64,000 bases of DNA from Tupaia tana (Eukaryota; Chordata; Mammalia; Scandentia; Tupaiidae), in assembly GCA_026018925.1 (NCBI GenBank), contig JAKSZU010000004.1:38149233-38213232 (forward strand). Direction: 5' to 3'. Of this stretch, positions 1 through 15,399 are shown piece after piece. Every line of letters begins with the position of its first letter. The stretch's first letter is position 1. A program made the position numbers and the translations under genes. Under the pieces are notes generated by a model. It was not told the origin of the DNA. It made no database searches and saw only the letters and a list, made by a program, of their open reading frames with translations.

Positions 1-5009
<5,009 letters not shown>

Positions 5010-5170
5010 CTTTTGTGGCAGGTGCTGTGAATTACCTTAATCTCAACAACAGTTTGTTAGATCAGTAGTTTCTCCTTTTTGCAGCTGATGAAACCATTTC
5101 AGAGGTTAAATGCCTTACCAGATTCAGACTCTGTAAGTGCTAGTGTCCGGACATTAACCCAGCCTTCCAA
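5010..5170 (-). repeat. MIR fragment
   Basis: Contains the reverse MIR signature: a CTCAACAACAGT-type segment, then GATGAAACCATTTCAGAGGTTAAATG-like sequence. Decayed. Confidence 0.5.
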
Positions 5171-5315
5171 CTCCCTTATGAGACTTGACATCAACTCTTT
5201 AATCCAGACTGCCCTGATGGAAGTCAATTATTAAATTCCCAATATTTTAATAAGATTTATACATTGTTACACATCAGGCAGAGTATATTACATGGCTGAA
5301 TGCAGCCGTTTTTAT

Positions 5316-5844
5316 TTTTTTTTAAGAGAGATTTTTGCTGTAGGCACATGCACTCAACATAGAGACAGAGAAAGACAGAGAGACGGGACCAGCAGTTAGT
5401 GTAATGGCTATGTCGCTGGACTCCCACGTAGTCGACCGCGGTTCCAGTCCCGGACCCGGTGGCTTAAACTCACGCCGGGCACGTGTGCGTGTGTGCCCAA
5501 GATCCCGAGAGGAGAATGGAGGAGAAGGGATTGCAGCGTGGCCATCCCCCCAGGGGGGTGATTTCTTGCTTTCTGTCTCTGTCTGGGCAGCACACGCGCC
5601 CTATAGCAAAAACCTCTCCAAAAAAAAAAAAAAAAAAAAGACAGACAGAGAGACAGAACGCGAGAATTCACTGTCCAGGAGAGATGACCATGGCAACAAT
5701 CTATTCTCCATTCTCCTCTAGGGATTTTGGGCCTGCACGCACACGCACCCAGAGTGAGTTTTAAGCTGCCGGGTTCAGGACTCGAACGACTATCAACTAT
5801 GTGGGATTCCAGCAACATAACCGTTAAGCCATAGCTTGGTCCCA
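5316..5844 (-). repeat. SINE-A, old, split by a nested SINE-A
   Basis: Reverse SINE-A. The tail part (TTTTTTTAAGAGAGATTTTTGC) starts near 5316 and the body resumes at 5640, running to the reverse head ending in TTGGTCCC at 5844. The two halves join logically at the GACAGAGAGAC stretch, where the younger copy landed. Confidence 0.85.
5385..5639 (+). repeat. SINE-A, young, nested in older SINE-A
   Basis: Full forward SINE-A. The head is GGGACCAGCAGTTAGTGTAA, the B box GGTTCCAGTCC, then the GGAGGAGAAGGGATTGC body, the CCCCCCAGGGGGG hairpin and CCTATAGCAAAAACCTCT plus A-tail. GACAGAGAGAC occurs on both sides (5374-5384 and 5644-5654), marking the target site in the host SINE. Confidence 0.9.
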
Positions 5845-6026
5845 GTTGAGTGTAATCTTACCAATTTCTGAGCTGGTTTTAAATCAATTCTTTACCAGGG
5901 GAAATAGAAGACAGAGTTATATTATAGGCATGTAACAGCAAGCATCCTGGTTTTCTTGTTTCAAAGCCACCTAATTCCCTGTTTCTTCAGTGACACTGCC
6001 CCCCCTCCATTTCATCCTCTTTTCTA

Positions 6027-6378
6027 TAGTACTATGGTTTGTACGTCCTTCAGAAATTTATATGTTGAGACTTGATTGTATTGTAAATGTGCTAAGTGAA
6101 AACTTAATCCCTTCATGGCGTCTCAGGGTGTGGCCTCTGAGTGTGATAAGGTTATTAGGGTGGGCCCCTATCATCGAGTTTTGGTGAGACCAGAATGAGT
6201 TAGAAACTCATGGATACATACCACTCAGTACTCTAAAAGTTCAGCCTTCTGCCATTTTGTACTGTCTTTGGACTTTCCAGCCACCAAAGTTGTATTTTGC
6301 AAATATACATCTATTATCTTTATAAATCATCCAGCTTGAGGTATTTCTGGTAGCAACACAATAATGGATTAAGTCACA
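6027..6378 (+). repeat. MaLR-type LTR (MST/MLT1-like), solo
   Basis: Starts with an ACTATGGTTTGTACGTCC-type end, has the GTGGCCTCTGAGTGTGATAAGG middle, CCACCAAAGTTG near the end, and closes with AACACAATAATGGATTAAG. This is the typical layout of ancient ERVL-MaLR long terminal repeats. No internal viral genes are attached. The related element at 50594-51237 has the same order of blocks. Confidence 0.65.
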
Positions 6379-6389
6379 CAGGCTTTGGC

Positions 6390-7029
6390 TCTTGTGGCTC
6401 GTACCAAGATGAGTCAAGGAGCTTCAGACTGCACTCTTTTTACCACCCTTTAGAAATACCGCAAGTGCGATTTCGAAGTTCTTCATGTATTAACAAACCC
6501 TATATCTTCGCCTAGTGTGGTAATTCAGATGTTCCCAGAATTATAGGAGTTTGATTTACAATCATTCGACTTCATGATGGTGCAAAAGCAATATGCATTC
6601 AGTAGAAACTGTAATTAGAATTCTGAATTTGATGTTTTTCCAGATTATCAGTATGCAGTACCGTCCTGTTACAACGCTGGGCAGCAGCAGTGCACCATTC
6701 TGTTTTTCACTTTCAGTATAGTGTTCAATAGATCATAAGTACTCAATACTTTATTATAAATAGACTTAGTGGTAGAAGATTTTGCTCAACTCTAGGCTCA
6801 TGGGAGTGTTTTGAGCATGATTAAAGTAGGCTAAGCTAAGGTGTGATTCAGTAGGTTAGATATGTTGAATGTATTTTTTAATTTAAGGTATTTTTAACTT
6901 ACGAGTTTATCTGGACATAACCCCTCTTAAGTGGAGGAGTATCTGTATCTGCAGCTGCATCTTTGAGACATCTGCTCAAGCTCCTCTTCTTACCTCTTTT
7001 GGGCCACTGCCGCAACAATGTTAATAACT
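6390..7029. other. Unassigned intergenic stretch
   Basis: AT-rich, no SINE and no convincing open frame. Probably very old, unrecognisable sequence. Confidence 0.4.
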
Positions 7030-7150
7030 CAAACTTGATATTTTGCTATTAGCTGATATTTTACAAATGTGATCTCATTTAATCCTCACAACAACTCTAT
7101 AAGTAAGGTATTATTCTTGCTTTACGGTGAAGAAAATGGTACCCACTCCA
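7030..7150 (-). repeat. MIR fragment
   Basis: Shows the reverse MIR core: TTAATCCTCACAACAACTCT, then a TATTATTCTTGCTTTACGG segment leading to GAAGAAAATGG. Confidence 0.65.
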
Positions 7151-7476
7151 ACTATAATTGGGAGCGAGGGGCAAGCCTGTCAGTAGTTATTTTCCTCCTC
7201 CATTATAGATCTCTCATTTCTCAAAATAGATGTTCGTGACCACTAAGCATTACTACAATAAGAATATTTTAAAACATAATACACATAGAGGAATTGTTTG
7301 GCCAGGAATTTATGAAGTTCACTATGCTTCTCAGAGAATTTACGTATTAACACAAAAATGTTATGAATAAACGTTTGGGGGAAAAAGAATCTTGTAACAC
7401 TTTCAATTTCCTTCTCCCTCTTTCTTCTCTTCTGGAATTTTAAATTATCTGGAAAAGGTTTTTGTTTTGTTTTGTT

Positions 7477-7511
7477 TTTTAAAGAATTATTTATTTGTTT
7501 AATTCCATTTG

Positions 7512-7543
<32 letters not shown>

Positions 7544-7930
7544 TTGGAGAGGTTTTTGCTATAGGGCGTGTGCACTCGCCAGACAGACAGAGAGAGACAG
7601 AAAGTGAGAAATCACCCCCCAGGGGGGATGGCCACACCGCAATCCCTTCTCCTCCATTCTCCTCTCAGTCTCAGTCTCTTGGGCACGCACGCACACGTGC
7701 CCGGCGTGAGTTTAAGCCACCGTGTCCAGGACGCGAAACGCAGTCGACTACATGGGAGTCCAGCAACATAGCCATTACGCTAACAGCTGGTCCCGTTATT
7801 ATTATTTTTTTAATTTGGCTAGAGAGAGAGAAAGGAAAAGTGAGCAAGCAAGCTACCAGCTCCAGGACTTGAATCACGGTTGACAATGTGGGAATCCAGC
7901 GCCTTTAACCCCCATGCCAGCTGTCGGTCC
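7477..7930 (-). repeat. SINE-B, split by SINE-A
   Basis: Reverse SINE-B. The tail TTTTTTAAAGAATTATTTATTTG is at the left. After the insertion come GGCTAGAGAGAGAGAAAGG and AGCAAGCTACCAGCTCCAGGACTTGAA, ending in the reverse head CCATGCCAGCTGTCGGTCC at 7930. Confidence 0.85.
7545..7794 (-). repeat. SINE-A, inserted in SINE-B
   Basis: Reverse SINE-A from TTTTGGAGAGGTTTTTGCTA to AACAGCTGGTCCC. A run of ATT repeats lies at its left edge and GTTATTATTATT follows the right edge, so the target was an ATT-rich stretch of the SINE-B tail that then expanded. Confidence 0.9.
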
Positions 7931-8085
7931 TATCTGGAAGTTTTAAAGCCCATTTGTCAGATACAAATAAATTAAAGATGGTAAGTATTTTCCATCTGGC
8001 AATCAATTATTATTTTATAACTATTTTCATTGATGTTTTCTTTGTTCTAAAAAATTAAAATAGTCTTCAAAATTATGAAAGTTCC

Positions 8086-8265
8086 GGGGGGGGGGGGCAG
8101 ATGGTGGAACAGTGGTAAGGGCTGACCCACATGGGAGAGCTCCAGGTTCACATAAGATGTCCCTAGACACACTAGGCAGGTGTGTGACATGATCTGGGGC
8201 TGGCTACAACTGGGGGTGGATTGTAGTGTCAGAATTCTGTTGGGGGTGTTGTCTCTTACAGCCTG
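8086..8265 (+). repeat. SINE-C, forward, with a G-run at the head
   Basis: A run of 12 G (8086-8097) leads into CAGATGGTGGAACAGTGG, then TGACCCACATGGGAGAGC, a TAGACACACTAGGCAGG segment and GGGGGTGGATTGTAGTG. The same order of blocks is seen at 10243-10500 and 28276-28510. Confidence 0.7.
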
Positions 8266-8511
8266 TGCACTTAACTATTTTACTTCTGAGGGATATGGTA
8301 GAGAAAAAAGTCCTTCATCCATACATTGCTGCTACATGTCTTAAGATAAATAAAATTTTTTGTTATTTATTCTATTATTTTGTTATAACTTTAGAGACAC
8401 TAGATATAGACCTCACATAAATGTAAATTAGACTCTTAACTTTCAGCATACTATTAATATATGATTCATCTTTTTTTAAAGATAAAGGTGGTTCTTATTA
8501 AGAAAAGGACA

Positions 8512-8715
8512 GGGGCCAGCAGAGGTAGCATGGTAGTTAGGGCACAAGACTCCCACATGGCCTACCATGGTTTGAGTCCCAGAACTGGCAGTTTGAGTCC
8601 CGGACCTGGTGGCTTGCTTTCTCACTTTCCCTCTCTCCCTCTGTCTCTGTCTCTCTCTGATGAGCACACATCTCATACAGCAAATTATAATAAATAAAAT
8701 GCATAATTCTTAAAA
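8512..8715 (+). repeat. SINE-B/A hybrid with doubled B box
   Basis: The head reads GGGGCCAGCAGAGGTAGCAT. The B-box region is present twice, with GTTTGAGTCCC at 8570-8580 and again GTTTGAGTCCC at 8591-8601, 21 bases apart. A SINE-B-like CT-rich part follows, but the end resembles SINE-A (GATGAGCACACATCTCATACAGCAAA). The 9-bp target duplication AAAAGGACA at 8503-8511 and 8716-8724 shows it moved as one unit. Confidence 0.85.
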
Positions 8716-8959
8716 AAAAGGACAAATCCTTTATGTTTGATAGAATATTAATTATAAAGTTTCAAGCTTAGGGTCTTGGACAAGTTAGATTAGCAAAGCT
8801 AAAAATAGAAATGTTTTACTCCTTATTTGGCCACCTCAAACTTACCTTGAAAGTCAAACCTCTGGGCTTTAAACTTCACTTCCCCCCTCTCCCCTCTGCT
8901 GGCCTATCCTATTATGCCCTTTAGAAAAACACACAAACAAGCAAAAACAAAAACAGAAA

Positions 8960-9575
8960 ACAGCTTTCTGGAGATCTAAATCATATGCCATATAATTCAC
9001 TCATGTAAAGGATAAGTCAACCATCTCTACTAATTTCAGAATAATTTTATTACTCCCTCACCCCCAAGAAAACCCTATATCCAAAAGCAGTTGTCCCTCA
9101 TTCCTTCTGTCCACAGCCCCAGGCAACCATTAATCTACTTGCTGTTGCATAGATTTCACCTCTTCTGGACCTTTCATATAAGTGGAATCATGCAGTGTAT
9201 GGTCTTTTGTGATTGACTTCTTATCATATTGTTTTCAAGGTTCATGCATGTTGTCGCATGTATGCTACATTCCATGAAGTACATATATGCTACTTCATTC
9301 CTTTTTATGACTCAATAATATTCTGTTGTAGGAGTAGCCTACATTTTATTTACTCATTCATCGGTTAATGGAAGTTTTACTTGTTTCCACTTTTTGGCTA
9401 TCATAAATACTGTTGTGAATATTTGTATACACCATTTGCATCGACATATATTTTCAATTCTATTGAATATGTATTTAGGAATGGAATTGCTAAGTGGTAT
9501 AATTCTATGTTGAACAGTTTGAGGTACTGCCAAACTTTTCCAGAAAAGCTGTACCATTTAACAATCCACTAAACA
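8960..9575 (-). repeat. L1 3' fragment (old L1M type)
   Basis: Reads as the reverse complement of the end of L1 ORF2 and the 3' region. Key blocks are TTTCATATAAGTGGAATCATGC, TTCAAGGTTCATGCATGTTG, TTCATTCCTTTTTATGACTC and GGAATTGCTAAGTGG. Riddled with changes and not coding. Confidence 0.85.
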
Positions 9576-9579
9576 ATTA

Positions 9580-9800
9580 CACGCTGGTGGAGAGAAGCAA
9601 AGAGTGAACAAGTGAATAAATAGAAGTAAACAAGATCATTTCTGAGAGTAATAAGTACTATGAGACTATGATGTAAGGAAGGGGCAACATTTTGGACTGT
9701 CTGATTAGAAACCCTTCTGAGCTGAGGCTTGAATGAAAAGAAACCAGTCTTGCAAATATTTAAAGAAGCAGCAAGTAAGATAGCATGGGGTAAGAAGGAG
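9580..9800 (-). repeat. Possible L2 fragment
   Basis: The order of short blocks (AAGTACTATGAGACTATG, GAGCTGAGGCTTGAATG, then GGGGTAAGAAGGAGC) resembles the antisense strand of L2 3' regions elsewhere in the window. Weak. Confidence 0.4.
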
Positions 9801-10242
9801 CTTATAGGTTCCAAGACAGATAACAAAAACAAATATCTCTGTGTATTTATAGACAAATGAGCGTGCCAGTGGAGAGGTGTGCTGAAAAGCAGATCCTGTA
9901 GTGAATATAAAGGTCATTTGGTTTGTACCTGTTTTTAAGTTGCTTTGTTTTCCTCTTAAGGATTCCTCAACTAATACAGTGATAAAGTTTAAAATTTAAA
10001 CCAAGAAACACATCTATAATACAAAAAATCTAATTTTCTACTCACAAAGAGACCAGATCAGCACATTCTTGAAGGTCTCTACTCTGATACTTTGGGTATT
10101 GAGAATGCAAAGGTATTCCTACTTGATCTAGTGGAAGCTCAAACGCTGTTTTCTTGACTATGATGAATCCCCTTTCCATACTATGGCTGTTCTTGGCTTC
10201 TGTGAAGTGCTTTAGAGGCAACAATACCAAACAAAGATGGTT
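9800..10242. other. Unassigned intergenic stretch
   Basis: No SINE, no gene and no recognised old repeat seen. Confidence 0.4.
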
Positions 10243-10500
10243 GGCAGGGCCTGGATGGTGTTAGTAGGGCTGGATAGTAATGCAACACTCTGTGAGGCTG
10301 ACCCACATGGGAAGTTCCTGGGTTTGTGTCCAGAGACCTCCCTGAACATGCTGGGTGCACTCATGTCCATGATCTGAGACAGGCTGAAGCTGGGGTGGAT
10401 CGCAGCATAAAGATTCTGCTGGAGGTGACTCTCTCCCTCTCTCTCTCTCTGTCTCTGTCTCTCTGTCTTTTTCACTTATAGGAAAAAGAAAGAAACTTTA
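10243..10500 (+). repeat. SINE-C, forward
   Basis: Blocks in order: GGCAGGGCCTGGATGGTGTT, GACCCACATGGGAAGTTCC, CAGAGACCTCCCTGAACATG, CATGTCCATGATCTGAGACA, GGGGTGGATCGCAGCATAAA, a CT-repeat stretch and AAAAGAAAGAAACTTTAAAA at the end. Confidence 0.8.
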
Positions 10501-11039
10501 AAAAAGAGAAGGAATGTTAGACCACAAAGCTGAGCCGGAACAAGTCCCAAAGCTGAACAATTGAAAGATAATTAATGATAAGCACCATACTCAGCAGTAG
10601 TAAGTACCTGATTAATAAGACCCATTATTTCAATAGCTTTGATTAATCTTATTAACTGCTCTCAGTTGTTGTCTGAAATCTCTTAGGTTTCTGCCACTTC
10701 CAAATTTTGATTCGGATTCAATTGTACAAAGCTCTAAGAATTTATGTTCCAGAGCAAACAAATGAGGGTAAAAAAGATGAAACCTCCACGGCTGACATCC
10801 ACTGTGAATATTATCTGTAGACACTTGGGAGCAAAATATGCATGTGTGCAAAGATCTCAGGTCACACAGAAGTCTAGGAGTGAGGGCTGCACCACCACCA
10901 CTGGCCCTGTTAGTACCAACTTTGTAGACTGGGCTTGAGTTTATTGAAGGCATTTCCTTTGTAAATTTTAATCTGGTGTCTCTGACTTCCTAGAAATTGC
11001 ATACAAAATTTGTGCTTATTTCCACAGTAGAAGTTACTT
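10501..11039. other. Unassigned intergenic stretch
   Basis: No gene or recognised repeat. The two open frames at 10630-10953 on opposite strands overlap each other and look like nothing known. Confidence 0.4.
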
Positions 11040-11330
11040 TTATCATATCATCAAAAGGATCTAAGAGCAAATCTGTGGAAATAGAAAGTGGATTAGTGGT
11101 CGCCTAGGGCGGTGGAGGCACGGTGGGGGGGGGGGGGAAGGATGGTTACAATTGCTAATGGGTATGGGGTTCCTTTGAGGGGGGATGAAAATGTTCTAAA
11201 ATTAGATTGTGGTAATATTGGGCAACTCTGGGACTACATTAAAAAAAAAAAAACTCTGAATTGCAAACTTTAAATGGGTGAATTGTATAGTATGGAATAT
11301 CTCAAGAAAATGTTTAAAAATAAAAAGCAT
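11040..11330 (+). repeat. L1 3' end (old L1M type)
   Basis: Forward L1 3' region: GTGGATTAGTGGTCGCCTAG, ATGAAAATGTTCTAAAATTA, CTTTAAATGGGTGAATTGTA and ATCTCAAGAAAATG near the end. A run of 13 G at 11125-11137 has grown inside its G-rich part. Confidence 0.8.
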
Positions 11331-11374
11331 CTAAAACATTCAGATGAGGAAGAACTGTTGCTTCCTGGCATGAA

Positions 11375-11600
11375 CCTCTGACCATGTCTTTATTTTCTGA
11401 TGCTAGAATACAACTATCACATACAAAGTGCTCACTATGCACCTTTATGTTAGGCACTTTATATGTGTTACGTTTTAATCCTAACAAACTATGGTGGGAG
11501 ATTATCATTCACACTAAATAAACATGAACCCAACCAATGGTAGAGACTGGATTTGGAGTCTGTTGTATTAGGAGCTCTAAGAACCCATGTCTTTTTTCCA
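11375..11600 (-). repeat. MIR
   Basis: Reverse MIR: AAGTGCTCACTATGCACC, GTTAGGCACTTTATATGTG, AATCCTAACAAACTATGG and GGTAGAGACTGGATTTGGA. Confidence 0.65.
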
Positions 11601-11879
11601 TTATGTTACAGTACTTCTCACACTTTTCAGACAAAATATCCATAATAGCTAGAAGGATAGAATTTTTTAAGGCAGTGCAGGATATTCCTACCCTATCATC
11701 CTGCTCTAATCAGTCATTGTGTTCTAATAATGTGTCTTCATATTAGCTCTCAAATATCTCTTCTTCATCCTCAGGGCTAGCATTCTAATGCAGGTCTTCA
11801 CTTCTCACCAGGAGTCTTACCATAACGGGAGCTCTGACTTTCAATCACATCTGGTCTGGATTATCTAATATTATCTTTC

Positions 11880-12415
11880 CTAGAGATAAAGCTTTTCCAT
11901 GTTTTCTCATTATGTACAAGGGTAAGGTCCATAATCCTCTCCGAAGGACTCAAAGCTTTGGACAAGTTGATAACATTATCTTTCCAGCCTCTTCATCCTC
12001 TTCCTGTCCCGCCCCTTGTACCTTAGTCCTCAAAGCTTTCAGGATTACTCGCTCTACACATTCTTGCTTCTACTTGTGCCTGTGCACATGCACTTACCCT
12101 GTGCCGTTTGCACACCTGACTATTCACATTCTGTTCTAGTAGTTCACCTGGCACATTTCTTCTCCTCCATGAGGTCTCACCTTGGGTTCATTTCCTGTGA
12201 GAAGTACCCTCTGACCCCAAACATCCTTTGAGCCCCCCCGTGTGCTCGAATATACCCACTTCTATCCTAGTTGTAGCATTTATTCCACTGCATTGTTAAT
12301 GTTTCCCTATTCACTTCTTCCAGTAGTTTGAAATACAGTGGAGTGTTTCGTTTAGCTATTATACCCCCAGTACCCAGTGTTTAGCATGTTAAAGTATCTA
12401 CTGAAGGAATGAACG
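11880..12415 (+). repeat. L2 3' region
   Basis: Pyrimidine-rich forward L2. Blocks include CCTGGCACATTTCTTCTCC, GAAGTACCCTCTGACCCC, CCAGTACCCAGTGTTTAGCA and TACTGAAGGAATGAACG at the end. The short open frames here are remnants or chance. Confidence 0.65.
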
Positions 12416-12499
12416 CACCCTGTGTTTCCTGCTAGATTGTAAGTCCTTTTGTTTCTATACCTAGTATATTTCTATTTTCTAATATCTGTTCAATGATAC

Positions 12500-12640
12500 C
12501 TCATGCTTATTGAGAATTTACTTCATGCCAGACACTGTCTTAGATATTTCACATGGATTAATACCTTTAAAACTCATAATAACTAGGTAAGGTCAATGTT
12601 ACTATAAACTATCAGCTACGGGATCTGAGGCACAGAAGGT
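12500..12640 (-). repeat. MIR
   Basis: Reverse MIR: GCTTATTGAGAATTTACTTCA, GCCAGACACTGTCTTAG, TAAAACTCATAATAACTAGG and GATCTGAGGCACAGAAGG. Confidence 0.7.
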
Positions 12641-12646
12641 GAGGTA

Positions 12647-13130
12647 GGGGCTGGCAGGTGGCATGGTGGTTAAGAGCGCTGGACTCCCACATGGCCAACT
12701 GTGGTTTGAGTCCTGAACCTGGGGGCTTGCTTTCTAACTTTCTCTCTTCTCTCTTTCTCACTCTCTCTTTCTCTCTTTCTCACTCTGTCCCTTTCTGGTC
12801 AAATTGAAATAAATAAATAAATAAAGTTAAATAAAATAATTTCCTTTTTTTTTGTTTTTGAGAGTTTTTTTTTTTTTTTTGCTATAGGGCTCCTGCGCTC
12901 CTCAGAAAGACAGACAGTAAGAAATCAACCCGCAGAGGGGATGGCCACGCCCTAATCCCTTCTCCTCCATTCTCCTCTCGGGATCTTGGGCATGCCTGCA
13001 CACGTGCCTGGTGTGAGTTTAAGCCACCAGGTCCGGGACTCAAACTGGGGTCAACTACATGAGAGTCTAGTGACGTAGCCATTACGCCGTCTGCTGGTCC
13101 CATAAATAAAATAATTCTTTAAAAAGTAAA
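12647..13130 (+). repeat. SINE-B, split in its tail by SINE-A
   Basis: Forward SINE-B: head GGGGCTGGCAGGTGGCATGG, B box GGTTTGAGTCC, CT-rich tract and GGTCAAATTGAAATAAATAA tail. The tail ends AATTCTTTAAAAAG after the inserted SINE-A. This copy shows the family structure well. Confidence 0.9.
12842..13102 (-). repeat. SINE-A in the tail of SINE-B
   Basis: Reverse SINE-A ending CGTCTGCTGGTCCC. The 14-bp target duplication TAAATAAAATAATT is at 12828-12841 and again at 13103-13116, inside the host SINE-B tail. Confidence 0.9.
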
Positions 13131-13479
13131 TAACTAACTGTATGACTTTGAACAAGCAGTTGGCAAAGCCACAGTTTAAGCAAAGCAGTCTGGTTCCAGT
13201 GTCTACACTCCTAACACTGCCATATCCCCTGTGTGTCTGTAAGTGCTTGTCAAATGAGGGAATGAATAAATAGAGTCCTTTCCAACCAATACAGGAGTAG
13301 AAGCCCTGAGCCTATTTAAGGAGGGAAAATAGAAGATGTATTAGAAACTGGAATGTGCTTAATCTCTCCCAGGACTGTGTCATACGTTTCACTATTAATG
13401 ACTGAAATACTGCGAGAACCGCAGGCTATGTAAACAATTGTGAATTGGCCATCATTCTGGGACGTGGCAGAGCCTGGTT
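13131..13479. other. Unassigned intergenic stretch
   Basis: Starts with a possible MIR scrap (TATGACTTTGAACAAGCAG). Otherwise nothing recognised. Confidence 0.35.
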
Positions 13480-13703
13480 TGAATCTGGAAGTTGTGTGAA
13501 CTTGGTTCTACTAGGCTGCTTTAGAATAAAGACTCTCCTATCAAATCATCACCCACTTCATATCCCTGTGACCTGGGACACTTTTCATAACTTCTCACTT
13601 TTCTTAGGTATTAAATAAGGACATAATTGGGGCTGGCAGGTGGCGTGGTGGACTCCTCCATGGCTGACTGTGGTTTCAGTCCCGGACCTGGAGGCTTGCT
13701 TTT

Positions 13704-13738
<35 letters not shown>

Positions 13739-13890
13739 ATTAACATAATAATAATAATAAATAAAGTTAAATAAACTAATTCTTTTAAAAAATAAGGACA
13801 TAACTAGGGATCTCTTAGGATTGTGAGGATTGAATGAAATAATACATGTACAATGCTTAGAGCAGGGCACATAAAGTGCTCAATAAATAA
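13480..13890 (+). repeat. MIR, split by SINE-B
   Basis: Forward MIR: TTTGAATCTGGAAGTTGTG, CTGTGACCTGGGACACTTTT, then after the insertion AGGATTGTGAGGATTGAATG and AGAGCAGGGCACATAAAG with GTGCTCAATAAAT. Confidence 0.75.
13627..13789 (+). repeat. SINE-B with CT microsatellite
   Basis: The head GGGGCTGGCAGGTGGCGTGG has lost part of the anticodon-arm region. A CT repeat fills 13706-13735 and the tail is AATAAATAAAGTTAAATAAA. The perfect 14-bp duplication AAATAAGGACATAA flanks it (13613-13626 and 13790-13803). Confidence 0.92.
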
Positions 13891-14749
13891 AGAGGAAAAA
13901 GTTTTTCCCCTTTGGGAGGAGTACCAGAGCTCAATAATCCTATCAGAGTTTGTGAATAGCTGCTTGCACCTTTTCCAGATGAGTAGAAGAGGAAAGTGTT
14001 CAAACTTAAGCCAATTCTGTTATTTTCCAGCAAGTTTGGGAAGTCAATGTTAGGAAAGAGAGGCCATTGTAAATGTTTGTTGAAAGGAAATGTTGAGAAT
14101 ACAATACAAATAAACAATAACCTTAGGGATTCTCTCCAGACCATTAAGAGGTGTCTGGCCACATATTTACATGTACTTAGAGAATGCCTCTGTTTTGAGG
14201 ACTTTAAGCAGCTTTTAAAATTAGAAAGATCCTTTGTAGCTCAAGGGCATTCTGAATTCTGTGAACAATTTTAAGGGTCTGTTTTCTCCTTTCCCTCATC
14301 CATTTTTTCTCTCCTCCTTCCCCCCTCTAGCTATAAACTCTCCCTCACAAACAACTTTTATAAATGCACTAGTAAAATCCCTGAGTTCCATTTTGTTTAT
14401 TTTGAGAGGAAACAGTTAAGAATGAAAGTAAAATAAAGCAGAGAAATACTCAGGCCCCTTGGCTGCCTGCCAGGAAAAATGCCGAATGTCAGAGGCCTTG
14501 CTGAAAGCTACCAGCCACAGACTGTAGGGACTGGCCTATAGCAAGATAACCCTCCAAGGAAATGTACACCAACAGCCTAAAAACTGGGTGGCTTTCAGAA
14601 GCCATCTTCTCCAACAACGTCTTATAACTAGGCTTGACAATAAAATATTAGGGCCTTAAGCTCCCAAATCTGTTACTAAACAAGACCCTAGTATCGCTGG
14701 TCATAATGCAAAGGATTCAGCAATGGGAATGCTTTCATCTATCTAGGAG
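13891..14749. other. Unassigned intergenic stretch
   Basis: About 850 bases without SINE or recognised repeat. A chance open frame of 92 codons (13996-14274) has no features of a known protein. Confidence 0.4.
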
Positions 14750-14960
14750 GTCATGTACCACGAAAAGAAAGCACAGGCCCTGGGACCAGCGAGACCTGTC
14801 TGGATCCTAGCTTACTACTATCACCTTGGTGATTTTATACAAATTGCTTCTTTTCACCAAGCTCAAAATAATACCTATCTCGAGAGTTGTAATGAGAATT
14901 AGAATGTCCATACCTTAGTGCCCTGCTCAGTAAATCTTACTGCTCTGACGAGTCTTGCCA
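14750..14960 (+). repeat. MIR
   Basis: Forward MIR: CCTGGGACCAGCGAGACCTG, TAGCTTACTACTATCACCTT, ATACAAATTGCTTCTTTTCA and GAGTTGTAATGAGAATTAGA. Confidence 0.7.
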
Positions 14961-15129
14961 GGCCTCCATATCTACAGGTAGAAATCAACACCTCATGAAA
15001 TAGCTTCTAATACATGGGCTTCTGGACTATGCTACTCATGGACTGTTTTCATTATGTGTACAACTGTAAATCATCCCCCAGAGAATCTGGGTGCATTTGG
15101 TAGCTCTATTTTAAATATATATATATATA

Positions 15130-15200
15130 TAGTTGTCAGAAAAATCATGACGTATTTTTCTGTGCAAAAAATGTGTCATGACTTTTCAGATGACCCAGTA
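15130..15200. mobile_element. 71-bp palindromic mini-element (copy 1)
   Basis: Bounded by TA on each side. The left arm AAAATCATGACGTATTTTT pairs with the right arm AAAAAATGTGTCATGACTTTT around a CTGTGC loop. It shares order and length with the copy at 18607-18677. TA target and palindrome fit a mariner/Tc1-type MITE. I do not recognise the family. It lies beside a TA repeat at 15111-15131. Confidence 0.65.
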
Positions 15201-15254
15201 TCTATTTTTGTTTTATATATATTCTATTATACCTGTCATCTTGTGAGTACCTAA

Positions 15255-15395
15255 TACATGATCCCATTCGATCATTACAATAGCCTTTATGTGAGTACCA
15301 TTAGTTTCACTTTACAGATAAGAAAGCTGAGGCTCTCAGAGGCTTACCTAGCGAGTAAGTGACACAGCTGGGATTTATTCCAAGGATTATGAAAC
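15255..15395 (-). repeat. MIR
   Basis: Reverse MIR: GATCATTACAATAGCCTTTA, TTTCACTTTACAGATAAGAA, GCTGAGGCTCTCAGAGGCTT and GACACAGCTGGGATTTATTC. Confidence 0.8.
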
Positions 15396-15399
15396 TCTA

